DNA from: an uncultured Flavobacteriaceae bacterium
GTDB lineage: Bacteria; Bacteroidota; Bacteroidia; Flavobacteriales; Flavobacteriaceae
NCBI GenBank assembly: GCA_947502495.1
Contig: CANNAC010000001.1
Coordinates: 372,001 to 436,000, forward strand
Direction of reading: 5' to 3'
DNA: 64,000 bases
Below are positions 1 to 8,748 of this stretch, piece after piece. The position numbers were made by a program, and so were the translations under genes. Position 1 is the first letter of the stretch, and each line of letters starts with the position of its first letter. Below the pieces are notes generated by a model. That model was not told the origin of the DNA. It saw only the letters and a program-made list of their open reading frames with translations, and ran no database searches.

Positions 1-873
1 AACAGCATCCTTATAACTTAAAGGTTGTACATCTAATATCGTATTGATTTCACTTGGTTTTCCAATAATTTCAACTCCCATACTATCTACTAAATTGGAA
101 GCTAGTTTATAGGAAGTGGATGTTACAAAATACAGCCAATAGGAAGACAATTTTGCTGTCATTACAGGAACCGTTAAAATGTATCTTTTAAGTTGTCTTA
201 CTTCTGCAAATTGTAATAGCATTTGCTTGTAGGTTAACACTTCTGGGCCAAAAATATCAAAGGACTTGTTGTAGGTTTCTTTTTTGCCTAAACTTTTAAA
301 TAAAAAGGAAAGTACATCGCGAACCGCTAAAGGTTGTGTTTTTGTATGCAACCATTTAGGAGCAATCATAAAAGGTAATTTTTCTACTAAATCTCTAATG
401 ATTTCAAAGGATGAACTACCCGAACCTACAATAATTCCAGCTTTAAATACTGTTAATACATAGCTGTTGGATTGTAAGGTATGCTCTACATTTTTACGCG
501 ATTTAAGATGCTTAGATAAATTTTCGTCATTAATAATTCCACTTAAGTAAATAACTTGTTGTGCTTCCGTTTTTTCTATATAATATTTAAAATTAGATGC
601 GCATTCTTGCTCTAGTTTTTCAAAATCGTTCGATGTATTAGACATGGAATGAATGAGGTAATAAGCAGCATCAATTTCTTTGGGTATATTTTTTAATGTT
701 TCTGGTTTTAAAAAATCGACTTCTATAACATCAATATGTTCTTCTTGTAGGTAGCTTTTATCTGCACGTAATTTATCTCTAACGGCACAAATAACATGAT
801 GCCCTTCATTTACCAATAAAGGAATTAAGCGTTTGCCTATGTAGCCTGTTGCACCTGTTACAAGAATGTTCAT
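1..873 (-). CDS. NAD(P)-binding SDR/epimerase-like protein, 3' end cut by window edge
   Basis: The frame is open from an ATG at 873 to position 1 (291 residues, no stop), so the C-terminus lies outside the window. The protein opens with a beta strand and the Rossmann dinucleotide motif TGATGYIG at about residues 6-13, as in atypical or extended short-chain dehydrogenases. A Tyr-Leu-Ser-Gly segment near residue 115 and a TKTQPLAVRDV segment near residue 190 resemble Rossmann proteins that carry a C-terminal DUF2867 domain. That domain would fall in the missing part. The ATG follows the stop of the upstream kinase gene by only two bases, so the pair is almost certainly one operon with translational coupling. 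The substrate cannot be deduced. It could equally be called an NmrA-like or NAD-dependent epimerase family member. Confidence 0.85.
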   Translation of the reverse strand, partial: MNILVTGATGYIGKRLIPLLVNEGHHVICAVRDKLRADKSYLQEEHIDVIEVDFLKPETLKNIPKEIDAAYYLIHSMSNTSNDFEKLEQECASNFKYYIEKTEAQQVIYLSGIINDENLSKHLKSRKNVEHTLQSNSYVLTVFKAGIIVGSGSSSFEIIRDLVEKLPFMIAPKWLHTKTQPLAVRDVLSFLFKSLGKKETYNKSFDIFGPEVLTYKQMLLQFAEVRQLKRYILTVPVMTAKLSSYWLYFVTSTSYKLASNLVDSMGVEIIGKPSEINTILDVQPLSYKDAV

Positions 874-875
874 TT

Positions 876-2186
876 TTATAAGGTGTGAAAATTGTTAATA
901 TTAATGTGCTTTGCTTTTAAGTCGAACATTAAATTATAGAGTCCAAAAAAGGTTCTATTGATATAAATAAAATGTTTGGAACCCCTGTTTCCATTCATTT
1001 TTCTTAATTGTGTGCTTTTTGAATAATGCTCGCCTAGTGCTGCAATTTCTTGAAAGAAATAAGGATTAGAAAAATCAAAAGTTTCGTCTTGTAAGGGTCT
1101 TGCAAATAGGCTTAGCATTTTGTGAAACATCTCTGTGAAAAATTCGATTTCCTCGGCAGTGTCTTCCTCTTTTAAAATTTCTAGTTCGTATAATTTAGAA
1201 AGAAATATTTCTTCATTTTCTATGTTCTCTTTCTTCGCTAATTCAAAATATGGTTTGTAAAAAGTGTCTGGAATACTTTTCATACAACCAAAATCTAATG
1301 CGATTAAATCTCCTTCGTCGGAAACTAAAAAATTTCCTGGATGTGGATCTGCATGTACTTTTTTGAGCACATGAATTTGATACATATAAAAATCCCATAG
1401 TGCTTGTCCGACTTTATTTGCCGTGTCTTCCTTTTTATTTATTGCTGTAAATTCGGATAGATGTATACCATCCATATAATCCATAGTAATAATTCTATTC
1501 GAAGACAGTTCTTCATAATACTCTGGAAACTTCAGATTAGGAATATGTGCACAAGCTTTTGAAACTTCTATGCTTTGTTCTATTTCTAAAATGTAATTCG
1601 TCTCTTCAATTAATTTGGTTTCTACTTCACTAAAATATTTATCTGAATCTTTTCCTTTAATATTGAACATTTTCATTGCTATAGGTTTCACCATAGCTAA
1701 ATCGGAAGAGATACTTTCTGCAACTCCTGGATATTGGATTTTCACAGCAAGTTTTTTCCCATTTCTTTTTGCTATATGAACTTGGCCAATACTAGCAGCA
1801 TTTACAGAAGTTGCATTAAAAGTATCAAATAATTCGTTGGGAGATTTTCCAAAATATTTTTTAAATGTTTTAATTACAAGCGCAGGAGATAAAGGAGGAA
1901 CCGAAAATTGTGACAAAGAGAATTTTTCTACATAAGCCTGCGGAAGTATGCTTTTTTCCATACTTAACATTTGTGCAACTTTTAATGCACTACCTTTAAG
2001 TTGTTTCAAGCTGTTGTAAATATCTTCTGCATTATTCTTGTTAAGGCGTTCTTTGGCTTTATCTTTAGAATTAACCATTTTATCTCCATAATATTTCATG
2101 TAGTTTACACCAACTTTAGCACCTGTACTTACTATTTTAGATGCGCGTTGTATTTTTGTGATTGGTATTTTATCTATCGTTTTCAT
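876..2186 (-). CDS. ABC1/UbiB (AarF) atypical protein kinase family protein
   Basis: The 436-residue protein has the ABC1 signature set: a KVAQ variant of the KxGQ motif at 69-72, the Ala/Ser/Gly nucleotide loop AASIGQVH at 130-137, the invariant lysine in AVKIQ at about 149, the catalytic HADPHPGN at 278-285 and a metal-binding DFG at 298-300. Family members (UbiB, Coq8, AarF) are ATPase-like kinases linked to isoprenoid-quinone lipid metabolism, and in this phylum presumably menaquinone, which is inference. No transmembrane pair is evident at the C-terminus, unlike UbiB. It is the first gene of an operon with the downstream Rossmann protein (two-base gap). A perfect -7 element lies 36 bases upstream of the ATG. 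The Gly-to-Ala change in KxGQ is unusual relative to Coq8 but may be normal in this subfamily. Confidence 0.88.
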   Translation of the reverse strand: MKTIDKIPITKIQRASKIVSTGAKVGVNYMKYYGDKMVNSKDKAKERLNKNNAEDIYNSLKQLKGSALKVAQMLSMEKSILPQAYVEKFSLSQFSVPPLSPALVIKTFKKYFGKSPNELFDTFNATSVNAASIGQVHIAKRNGKKLAVKIQYPGVAESISSDLAMVKPIAMKMFNIKGKDSDKYFSEVETKLIEETNYILEIEQSIEVSKACAHIPNLKFPEYYEELSSNRIITMDYMDGIHLSEFTAINKKEDTANKVGQALWDFYMYQIHVLKKVHADPHPGNFLVSDEGDLIALDFGCMKSIPDTFYKPYFELAKKENIENEEIFLSKLYELEILKEEDTAEEIEFFTEMFHKMLSLFARPLQDETFDFSNPYFFQEIAALGEHYSKSTQLRKMNGNRGSKHFIYINRTFFGLYNLMFDLKAKHININNFHTL

Positions 2187-2221
2187 GAGCTGAGATATGC
2201 TTAATTTCTTTGAATTATAAA

Positions 2222-2229
2222 CAAATATA
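2222..2229 (-). promoter_or_regulatory. -7 element TATATTTG for the ABC1 kinase operon
   Basis: A minus-strand TATATTTG matches the Bacteroidota TAnnTTTG consensus exactly and ends 36 bases before the ATG at 2186. No TTG was found at the usual 19-base spacing, so only the -7 half is supported. Confidence 0.5.
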
Positions 2230-2471
2230 CAAAATCGTCTAACTTATTTAATTAAAAAGTAGACAAAATAATGATGACGCTATAAGTAAAGCTTATACAG
2301 TATTTGAAAAGGAGTTCAAAACGTATAGGTATTAAGGTTTTTACAGTTTATAACGATTGCTTTTTAGGTAGAAAGCATCCCTTTAATTTAAGCTTTTGTT
2401 AACAATTATAGTTTTACTAATGTGTAATTTTATGGGCTATTACAATTATCAACCATTAAAACTTAAAAACA

Positions 2472-3317
2472 ATGAAAAAACTTTTATTACTTTCTTTAGT
2501 ATTTGCATTCTCGTTTACGGCAAATGCACAAATTGAAACACCACAACCAAGTCCAACTAGTAAAGTGGAACAGAAGGTTGGTTTAACAGATTTTACGTTT
2601 GAATATTCTCGTCCGGGAGTAAAAGGAAGAACCATTTTTGGAGACCTTGTACCTTATGGAAAAGTATGGAGAACAGGAGCAAACTTAAGAACTAAAATAA
2701 CGTTTAATAACCCTATTACTGTAGGAGGAAAAGAACTTAAAGCCGGTACCTATGCTATCTTTACTATTCCACAAGCAACTTCTTGGGAGGTTATCTTTTA
2801 TACGGAGTATGCAGGAGGAGGAGCGCCAGCAACATTAGACGAAAGTAAAGTTGCAGCGAGAGTTTCTGCTGATGTACATGAAATTCCTTTTAATGTAGAA
2901 TCATTTACTATGGATATTAATAACTTATCTAATAATGGTGGAACTTTAGAGTTTCTTTGGGCAAAAACATATGTTGGTGTACCTTTTACAGTACCTACAG
3001 ATGCAGCGGTATCTAAAAGCATCGATAAAATAATGGCAGGACCAGGAGCAGGAGATTATTATGCTGCTGCAGCTTATTATTTAGAAGAAGGAAAAGATAT
3101 CACTAAAGCTAAAGCTTGGATTGATAAAGCTATCGATATGTCTAAAGAAGATCCTAAATTTTGGCAACTAAGAAGACAAGCTTTAATCTATGCAAAAGCT
3201 GGAGATAAAAAAGGAGCTGTTAAAGCTGCTAAAGCTTCTTTAGAATTAGCAGAAAAAGCTGGAAATGCAGATTATGTTAAGATGAATAAAGAATCTATTG
3301 CAGAATGGACTAAATAA
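2472..3317 (+). CDS. DUF2911 domain-containing secreted protein with TPR-like C-terminus
   Basis: The 281-residue protein has a signal peptide at 1-19 ending in Ala-Asn-Ala-Gln. The DUF2911 domain at about 40-180 is recognised from the GRTIFGDLVPYGKVWRTGAN segment, the GKELKAGTYAIF strand and a WEVIFYTEY segment. The last 90 residues are alanine/lysine-rich helices (AAAYYLEEG, AKAWIDKAIDM, QALIYAKAGDKKGA) that read as two to three TPR-like hairpins. DUF2911 has no assigned function. The protein is predicted to be periplasmic. It is monocistronic, with 285 bases upstream and a strong terminator directly downstream. It is common in Flavobacteria and shows no sign of recent transfer. Confidence 0.9.
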   Translation: MKKLLLLSLVFAFSFTANAQIETPQPSPTSKVEQKVGLTDFTFEYSRPGVKGRTIFGDLVPYGKVWRTGANLRTKITFNNPITVGGKELKAGTYAIFTIPQATSWEVIFYTEYAGGGAPATLDESKVAARVSADVHEIPFNVESFTMDINNLSNNGGTLEFLWAKTYVGVPFTVPTDAAVSKSIDKIMAGPGAGDYYAAAAYYLEEGKDITKAKAWIDKAIDMSKEDPKFWQLRRQALIYAKAGDKKGAVKAAKASLELAEKAGNADYVKMNKESIAEWTK

Positions 3318-3336
3318 TACAGTCATCAATAGGCAT

Positions 3337-3366
3337 AAAAAAAGCGACCAATTGGTCGCTTTTTTC
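3337..3366. terminator. Bidirectional intrinsic terminator
   Basis: A perfect 16-base palindrome GCGACCAATTGGTCGC is flanked by an A-run on the left and a T-run on the right. It can terminate both the DUF2911 gene (plus) and the convergent fumarylacetoacetase gene (minus). Confidence 0.9.
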
Positions 3367-3382
3367 TATTTTATATACGTTG

Positions 3383-4675
3383 TTATTTTACTTTCTTTGG
3401 ATTGAACACAGGAAGTAATTTATTGCTTACTTCTCCAAAACCAATTCTGGTTCCATCTTTATCACAATACCCTCTCATGATTACCGTATCGTTATCATTT
3501 ATAAACTTACGTTCCGAACCATCTTTCATGGTAATCGGTTTTTCGCCTCTCCAAGTAATTTCTAGCATAGAACCATAACTATCTGGAGTTGGTCCAGAAA
3601 TAGTACCACTTCCCATCATATCACCAGAATTTATAGGACAACCATTTACAGTGTGATGTGTAAGTTGTTGTGCCATGTTCCAATACAGGTATTTAAAGTT
3701 CGAATTGCTTACCACAGTTTCTTTTGCTTTTTGTGGTTGGATAGCAACTTCTAAATGAATATCAAAACTCTTCTTTCCTTTATATTGTAAATAGTTTAAT
3801 TGTTTTTTTAATGGTTTCGGACTTTCCACTCGATAAGGCTCTAAAGCGTCTAAAGTTACAATCCAAGGCGAAATAGAAGAAGCAAAACTTTTTGCTAAAA
3901 ACGGACCTAATGGCACGTATTCCCATTTCTGAATATCTCTTGCCGACCAATCATTTAATAAAACAAGTCCGAAAATATATTCTTCTGCTTCTTCAATAGG
4001 AATTGGTTCTCCTAAATCATTAGCATCTGTAGTAATAAAAGCCATTTCTAGTTCGAAATCGATTAACTTACTTGGTCCAAAAACAGGTTCTGTAGCTCCT
4101 GCAGGTAAGGTTTGTCCTTGTGGTCTATGAATTGGAATTCCAGAAGGAATGATAGAAGAACTTCTACCGTGATAACCAACAGGAATGTGTAGCCAGTTTG
4201 GTAATAAAGCGTTGTTCGGGTCTCTAAACATAGTACCCACATTGGTAGCATGTTCGATACTAGAGTAAAAATCGGTATAATCCCCAATTTGAACTGGCAA
4301 TTGCATTTCAATTTCGTCTAAACGAAATAATACAATCTCTTTATGTTTTACATTATTTTTAAGTGTATCGTTATCTGCATCAAAAATTTCTGCAATTCTG
4401 TTTCTTACAGCTCTCCAGGTTTTTCTTCCATCAGCAATAAAATCATTTAAAGTATCTTGAAGAAAAATATCGTCCGTTAATGGTATACCTTCAAAGTAAC
4501 CTAATTGATGTAAAGCACCTAAATCTATTGCTGTATCTCCAATTCTTGTTCCGATAGTAATAATGTCATCTCTAGTAAGAAAAACACCAAAAGGTATGTT
4601 TTGAACAGGGAAATCTGAGTTTTTATCTACATGCAACCAGGAAATTCTATCTGGATTATTAGCTGAAATTGGCAT
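3383..4675 (-). CDS. fahA: Fumarylacetoacetase
   Basis: This enzyme hydrolyses fumarylacetoacetate to fumarate and acetoacetate, the last step of tyrosine/homogentisate breakdown in the cytosol. The 430-residue length is normal for the full eukaryote-like FAH. The expected active-site set is visible: the metal Asp in DYTDFY (135), the catalytic His of SIEHA (142), the two metal glutamates in FELEM (208, 210), Asp of NDWSARD (242), Lys of LAKSFA (262), and the substrate loop SGTISGPTPDSYGS. An N-terminal SH3-like domain spans about 15-110. The gene stands alone, facing the DUF2911 gene across a shared terminator and divergent from glyA. A TAGGTTTG -7 element lies 35 bases upstream. No other tyrosine-degradation gene is in the window. 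Confidence 0.95.
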   Translation of the reverse strand: MPISANNPDRISWLHVDKNSDFPVQNIPFGVFLTRDDIITIGTRIGDTAIDLGALHQLGYFEGIPLTDDIFLQDTLNDFIADGRKTWRAVRNRIAEIFDADNDTLKNNVKHKEIVLFRLDEIEMQLPVQIGDYTDFYSSIEHATNVGTMFRDPNNALLPNWLHIPVGYHGRSSSIIPSGIPIHRPQGQTLPAGATEPVFGPSKLIDFELEMAFITTDANDLGEPIPIEEAEEYIFGLVLLNDWSARDIQKWEYVPLGPFLAKSFASSISPWIVTLDALEPYRVESPKPLKKQLNYLQYKGKKSFDIHLEVAIQPQKAKETVVSNSNFKYLYWNMAQQLTHHTVNGCPINSGDMMGSGTISGPTPDSYGSMLEITWRGEKPITMKDGSERKFINDNDTVIMRGYCDKDGTRIGFGEVSNKLLPVFNPKKVK

Positions 4676-4709
4676 AGTATATTTTAAATTAAAAATTATT
4701 AAATCTATT

Positions 4710-4717
4710 CAAACCTA
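4710..4717 (-). promoter_or_regulatory. -7 element TAGGTTTG for fumarylacetoacetase
   Basis: An exact TAnnTTTG match on the minus strand, 35 bases before the ATG at 4675. No clear -33 TTG is present at standard spacing. Confidence 0.45.
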
Positions 4718-4815
4718 CATAACTTTTTAAATTAATGCTAATTTTATAAGATAAAAGTAGGTTCCTATTATGCTATTTAAAAAAATAACATATTCTAGAA
4801 GTAAATATATGTTTT

Positions 4816-4849
4816 TTGATGTATTTAAATAATCTAATTGTTATTTTTG
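4816..4849 (+). promoter_or_regulatory. Promoter of glyA (TTG-N23-TATTTTTG)
   Basis: TTG at 4816-4818 and TATTTTTG at 4842-4849 fit the Bacteroidota promoter form with a slightly long spacer. Transcription would start near 4855. This promoter lies inside the 5' extension of the reading frame, which is the main reason for choosing the ATG at 4906 as the glyA start. Confidence 0.55.
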
Positions 4850-4905
4850 ATAAATATTTAACTATAACTAGATTTCCTACTTTAAGGGAATTAAAATTAA
4901 ACTAT

Positions 4906-6180
4906 ATGCAACGCGACGAACAAATCTTTGAACTTATTCAAGCTGAAAAAGAAAGACAGCTTGAAGGTATTGAATTAATAGCTTCAGAAAACTTTGTAAG
5001 TGACCAAGTAATGGAAGCTGCAGGTTCTGTATTAACGAATAAATATGCAGAAGGATATCCTGGAAAAAGATATTACGGAGGTTGTGAAGTCGTAGATGAA
5101 GTAGAACAACTTGCAATCGATAGAGCAAAAGCGTTATTTGGTGCGGCATATGTAAACGTGCAACCGCATTCTGGAAGTCAGGCAAACACAGCAGTATTTT
5201 TTGCTTGTTTAAATCCTGGGGATACTATTTTAGGTTTCGACTTATCTCATGGCGGACATTTAACTCATGGATCTTCTGTGAATTTTTCTGGTAAATTATA
5301 CAACCCTGTATTTTACGGTGTAAAAAAGGAAACTGGATTAATAGATTATGATCATGTTGCAGAAGTAGCAGAGCGTGAAAAACCAAAATTGATTATTGCA
5401 GGAGCTTCGGCATATTCTCGTGATATGGATTTTAAACGTTTCCGTGCTATAGCAGATTCAGTGGGTGCTATCTTAGTTGCTGATATTTCGCATCCTGCAG
5501 GATTAATTGCAAAAGGAATTTTAAATGACCCATTACCACATTGTCATATTGTAACTACAACAACACATAAAACCTTACGAGGACCAAGAGGAGGAATGAT
5601 TATGATGGGACAAGATTTTGACAACCCATTTGGTCAAAAATTGAAGAATGGAAACTTAAAGAAAATGTCTTCACTTTTAAATTCGGCTGTTTTTCCCGGA
5701 AATCAAGGTGGACCATTAGAACATATTATTGCAGCTAAGGCAATTGCTTTTGGAGAAGCCCTTACCGAAGAGTATATGCATTACATGTTACAAGTAAAGA
5801 AAAATGCAGCGGCAATGGCAGCAGCTTTTGTAAAAAGAGATTATAATATCATTTCTGGTGGTACAGATAACCACATGATGTTAATCGATTTACGTAACAA
5901 AGACATTACAGGAAAAGATGCAGAAAATGCTTTAGTAAAAGCAGATATTACTGTAAATAAAAATATGGTTCCTTTTGATGATAAGAGCCCATTTGTAACT
6001 TCTGGAATTCGTATTGGTACTTCAGCAATTACCACTAGAGGTTTAAAAGAAGCCGATATGGAAGGTATTGTAGATCTAGTAGATCAAGTACTTACCAACT
6101 ATCAAGACGAAGAGATGTTAGAAACAATTGCTGGTAAAGTAAATGCTATGATGCATGATTTACCACTTTTTGTGGATTAA
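4906..6180 (+). CDS. glyA: Serine hydroxymethyltransferase
   Basis: GlyA is a PLP-dependent cytosolic enzyme that converts serine and tetrahydrofolate to glycine and 5,10-methylene-THF, the main source of one-carbon units. From the ATG at 4906 it has 424 residues, typical for bacterial GlyA. It begins [11 protein letters not shown] and continues into ELIASENF at 23-30. Other landmarks are [14 protein letters not shown] (47-60), the PLP-contacting ADISHPAG (192-199), and the Schiff-base lysine in [14 protein letters not shown] (Lys222). The frame stays open 30 codons upstream to a TTG at 4816, but that stretch has no family match and holds the promoter. A strong terminator follows the stop. 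The gene is divergent from fahA. Confidence 0.96.
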   Translation: MQRDEQIFELIQAEKERQLEGIELIASENFVSDQVMEAAGSVLTNKYAEGYPGKRYYGGCEVVDEVEQLAIDRAKALFGAAYVNVQPHSGSQANTAVFFACLNPGDTILGFDLSHGGHLTHGSSVNFSGKLYNPVFYGVKKETGLIDYDHVAEVAEREKPKLIIAGASAYSRDMDFKRFRAIADSVGAILVADISHPAGLIAKGILNDPLPHCHIVTTTTHKTLRGPRGGMIMMGQDFDNPFGQKLKNGNLKKMSSLLNSAVFPGNQGGPLEHIIAAKAIAFGEALTEEYMHYMLQVKKNAAAMAAAFVKRDYNIISGGTDNHMMLIDLRNKDITGKDAENALVKADITVNKNMVPFDDKSPFVTSGIRIGTSAITTRGLKEADMEGIVDLVDQVLTNYQDEEMLETIAGKVNAMMHDLPLFVD

Positions 6181-6211
6181 TATAATAAACATTATTTCGC
6201 TTTCGCGGAAG

Positions 6212-6243
6212 AAAAAAGCCTACTAATTAGTAGGCTTTTTTTA
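6212..6243 (+). terminator. Intrinsic terminator after glyA
   Basis: A 20-base perfect palindrome, AGCCTACTAATTAGTAGGCT, is preceded by an A-run and followed by seven Ts. It sits 31 bases after the glyA stop. Confidence 0.9.
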
Positions 6244-6290
6244 TGCTTTATAATTTTTTGTTTTTCAACTTAGGAAGCACTTTTTTTTGA

Positions 6291-6327
6291 ATTCAAATGC
6301 TTTTTCGCATTTGAAGAAAGAGGAGTT
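6291..6327. repeat. Hairpin repeat, partial copy 1 (downstream side of the DUF559 gene)
   Basis: This copy matches the central 36 bases of the two longer copies at 6749 and 6949. It includes the AAATGC-ttttc-GCATTT hairpin and the trailing GAAAGAGGAG. It ends five bases before the stop codon of the DUF559 gene. Confidence 0.85.
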
Positions 6328-6331
6328 TTGT

Positions 6332-6694
6332 TTATTTAAAGTTATTCTCAATTTCCATTAATACAGAAGCTAGATTATCAAAAACCATTTTGTTTTCAAA
6401 CCTAATTACTTTGTAACTCAAGTTTTCTAAATATTTTGTTCTTACATTGTCTTTTTCAATTTGTAGCGCATTATTGTGTATTTCTCCATCTAATTCAATT
6501 ATTAGCTTATGTTCTGCACAGTAAAAATCGACAATGTAATTACCTATACTATGTTGTTTTGTAAAACGTTTGTTTTTAAATTTTCTAGCTTTTAAAACAT
6601 TCCATAAGAAGGCTTCAGATGGAGTTAACTTTTGTCTTAATTTTGCTCTAAAAGTTTTAAGTTCTTTTTTAGTATGAATTTTATTTTTATTCAT
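6332..6694 (-). CDS. DUF559 domain protein (Vsr/PD-(D/E)xK-like endonuclease fold)
   Basis: The 120-residue protein matches the DUF559 family by the order of its motifs: the ARKFKNKRFTKQHSIGNYIVDFYC core at about 41-64, the LIIELDGEIH active-site strand at about 69-78 (Glu, Asp), and YKVIRFEN near 98-105. DUF559 proteins resemble very-short-patch repair nucleases, so nuclease activity is likely but unproven. The protein lacks a signal peptide. The gene is embedded between copies of a hairpin-forming repeat: one partial copy immediately downstream and two near-identical copies upstream. This layout recalls REP elements with their associated transposase genes. No neighbouring methyltransferase or restriction gene is present. 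Confidence 0.85.
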   Translation of the reverse strand: MNKNKIHTKKELKTFRAKLRQKLTPSEAFLWNVLKARKFKNKRFTKQHSIGNYIVDFYCAEHKLIIELDGEIHNNALQIEKDNVRTKYLENLSYKVIRFENKMVFDNLASVLMEIENNFK

Positions 6695-6748
6695 AGTTTG
6701 AAGTTAAATATTTCTCATCAATTTAACAAAAAAAGCATAATAGTAAAA

Positions 6749-6869
6749 GGCTCTCCTCTTTTTGTAAAGAGGAGAATGAATTTAAATGCTTTTTCGCATT
6801 TGAAGAAAGAGGAGTTAAGATAATTAGGGATTTGAATTTTAAAATGGCTTCGCATTTTAGGTCAAACTC
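6749..6869. repeat. Hairpin repeat, copy 2
   Basis: About 120 bases beginning GGCTCTCCTC. It holds three potential stem-loops: CTCCTCTT/AAGAGGAG, AAATGC/GCATTT and AAAATG/CATTTT. The first 71 bases are identical to copy 3, which begins exactly 200 bases later; the rest is roughly 80% similar. Confidence 0.9.
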
Positions 6870-6895
6870 TCCGCATTTTCTTTTCAGAAAATCCA

Positions 6896-6917
6896 CCTCT
6901 CTTTAGCTAAAGAGAGG
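6896..6917. repeat. 22-base perfect palindrome between hairpin repeats 2 and 3
   Basis: The sequence runs CCTCTCTTT-AGCT-AAAGAGAGG. It resembles the CTCCTCTT stems of the flanking repeats and probably belongs to the same repeat family. It forms a longer and stronger hairpin than they do. Confidence 0.8.
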
Positions 6918-6948
6918 AGCAGGCACCAATTATAATTCACTAAAGTAT

Positions 6949-7070
6949 GGCTCTCCTCTTTTTGTAAAGAGGAGAATGAATTTAAATGCTTTTTCGCATT
7001 TGAAGAAAGAGGAGTTAAGCAAATTAGGAATGTGAATTTTAAAAGAGCTTCGCATTTTGGGTCAAACGTT
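6949..7070. repeat. Hairpin repeat, copy 3
   Basis: Same structure as copy 2, with 71 identical bases and then about 50 diverged ones. It ends just before the 3' end of the beta-helix lipoprotein gene. Together with copies 1 and 2 and the palindrome at 6896 it accounts for the 400-base gap at 6695-7096, where I see no additional gene. Confidence 0.9.
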
Positions 7071-7096
7071 CCTAATTTTCTAACTATAATATTAAT

Positions 7097-8650
7097 CTAC
7101 TCAAAAGTAATATGCTGATAAGCACCAATATCTGGGGAAGCTGTTCTGTTTACACCAAGAATATCTAAAGGAACTTGAGAAGCAAATATTGCATTTGCTT
7201 GATTGTTTGCAGCAGAATCATCACCAATAATAAAATCATTTATAGTGGTATCTCTAAAATTTGGATCTTGATTAAAGATCATGTTTTCATATTTAGTGAG
7301 ATCGGTAAAATCATAATTTTCTCCAGAAAATGTATTTCCAGAATCACTAAATCGCGCTAAGCAATTAGTGAATTTAAAGTTAAAAACTAAAGAAGCATCT
7401 TCAATTTCATCGATTATAAATTCCGGATTATCATTTCCATAGATAATACAGTTATTAAAGTTTGCTTCTGTTAAATCGGCTAAAAAAGTAGCGTCTGCTG
7501 TTTCTTGAAAATTATTGATAAGTAAAGCAGGAAATTGTCTAAAACTATTAGACCAATAGTTCGCAATAGTACAATGTGTAAGGTTATATTTTCCACCTAG
7601 AGTGGCAGCAAAACACGTTTGGCCAGCATTGTTGATTACTAAATTATTTGCTTCAATAGAGGTATTTCTTCCTAAAACACCAAAATTACTAGAATTGTAA
7701 ATTTGTGAATTTGTAATCGTTAACTTGTTTGTAGTTTCATTTGGGTTTCCTTCACTTAAAATACCAACAGATCCATTTTTAATCGTTGCATGATTTATAG
7801 TATTATTAATACTTCCTTCTAATAACCAAATAGTTCCCCATTGTCCGGGTACATCTGCAAAAGCAGGTTCTAATCTATCGCCTTCAAAAATAACTTCGTT
7901 TTCTAATAATTCTTGGTCTGCACTTAGCTCTCCATTTACCTGTAAAGAAGCGCCTTCAGCAACTAAAAGTCCGGAGTCTGCATGAAAGTGTACTCGCGCT
8001 CCAGCTTCAATTTTTAAAGTTTCGTTGTTTGGTACAGCCGCATAACCATAAACTACATAGGGCTTTTGGTTCGTGAAAGTTAATTCATCAGATTCTAAAT
8101 ACCTACCTTGAATTTCGGTTTCAATAGATTCGCCTCCAATATCTATGGTAAGGGTTTCAATAACTCCTGTGGTATTATCTTTATCCGGATAAATAAATAC
8201 AGCATCTTGTACAAGCGTAACCAATTCTACTACTTGTTGGTTGCTTCCAGAATCGAATTCTATTTTATCCGTATATAAAAATTCACCATTAAGATTTGGT
8301 AAACTATTAATATCGATAGTCGTTTCTACAAAAATATACATACTATCTTTAGCCAGGATTTCTACATTATCGAAAGATTTTCCAGCAATACCATCTACGT
8401 TTAATCGGTATTCTGAGCTTTCTCCTAAAGCAAGTTTTACATTAGGGATGCTAATATCTTCGTTACTTCTGTTATATACTTTTAAATTATAGGTACTCGA
8501 ACCAATATTGGTAAATACGGTATCTAAATAAACGGTGTCTTTAGAGAAACTAAGATTACCATCGCTAGAGGAAAAATTAAAGTCTTTTCTACAAGAACTC
8601 CAAAGTAAAAGAAATGAGAAACAGATTAAGAAGTATAGCGTCTTTTTCAT
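7097..8650 (-). CDS. Predicted lipoprotein with right-handed parallel beta-helix repeats
   Basis: The 517-residue protein has a lipoprotein signal: MKKT, a hydrophobic stretch, then LLWSSC with Cys20 as the lipidation site. The N-terminal 150 residues are beta-rich and look like a DUF/Ig-type domain (SFSKDTVYLDTVFTNIGSSTYNLKVYNRS would be an abnormal-spindle-like or choice-of-anchor strand pattern). From about 215 to 460 short repeating strands and asparagine turns (INHATIKNGSVGI, ITNSQIYNSSNFGV, FNNCIIYGNDNPE) indicate a right-handed beta-helix. The tail NRTASPDIGAYQ is the usual end of choice-of-anchor Q/beta-helix proteins in this phylum. No catalytic residues of a polysaccharide lyase can be named. 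It is probably an outer-membrane lipoprotein of unknown role. Confidence 0.8.
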   Translation of the reverse strand: MKKTLYFLICFSFLLLWSSCRKDFNFSSSDGNLSFSKDTVYLDTVFTNIGSSTYNLKVYNRSNEDISIPNVKLALGESSEYRLNVDGIAGKSFDNVEILAKDSMYIFVETTIDINSLPNLNGEFLYTDKIEFDSGSNQQVVELVTLVQDAVFIYPDKDNTTGVIETLTIDIGGESIETEIQGRYLESDELTFTNQKPYVVYGYAAVPNNETLKIEAGARVHFHADSGLLVAEGASLQVNGELSADQELLENEVIFEGDRLEPAFADVPGQWGTIWLLEGSINNTINHATIKNGSVGILSEGNPNETTNKLTITNSQIYNSSNFGVLGRNTSIEANNLVINNAGQTCFAATLGGKYNLTHCTIANYWSNSFRQFPALLINNFQETADATFLADLTEANFNNCIIYGNDNPEFIIDEIEDASLVFNFKFTNCLARFSDSGNTFSGENYDFTDLTKYENMIFNQDPNFRDTTINDFIIGDDSAANNQANAIFASQVPLDILGVNRTASPDIGAYQHITFE

Positions 8651-8748
8651 ATATAATATACAGATTATAAGGCAAAAATAATTAAATGCATTTTAAACGT
8701 TAAAAATATAACTTTTGAAACTAGGTTTTAGTATCTATTTGAAATTAT

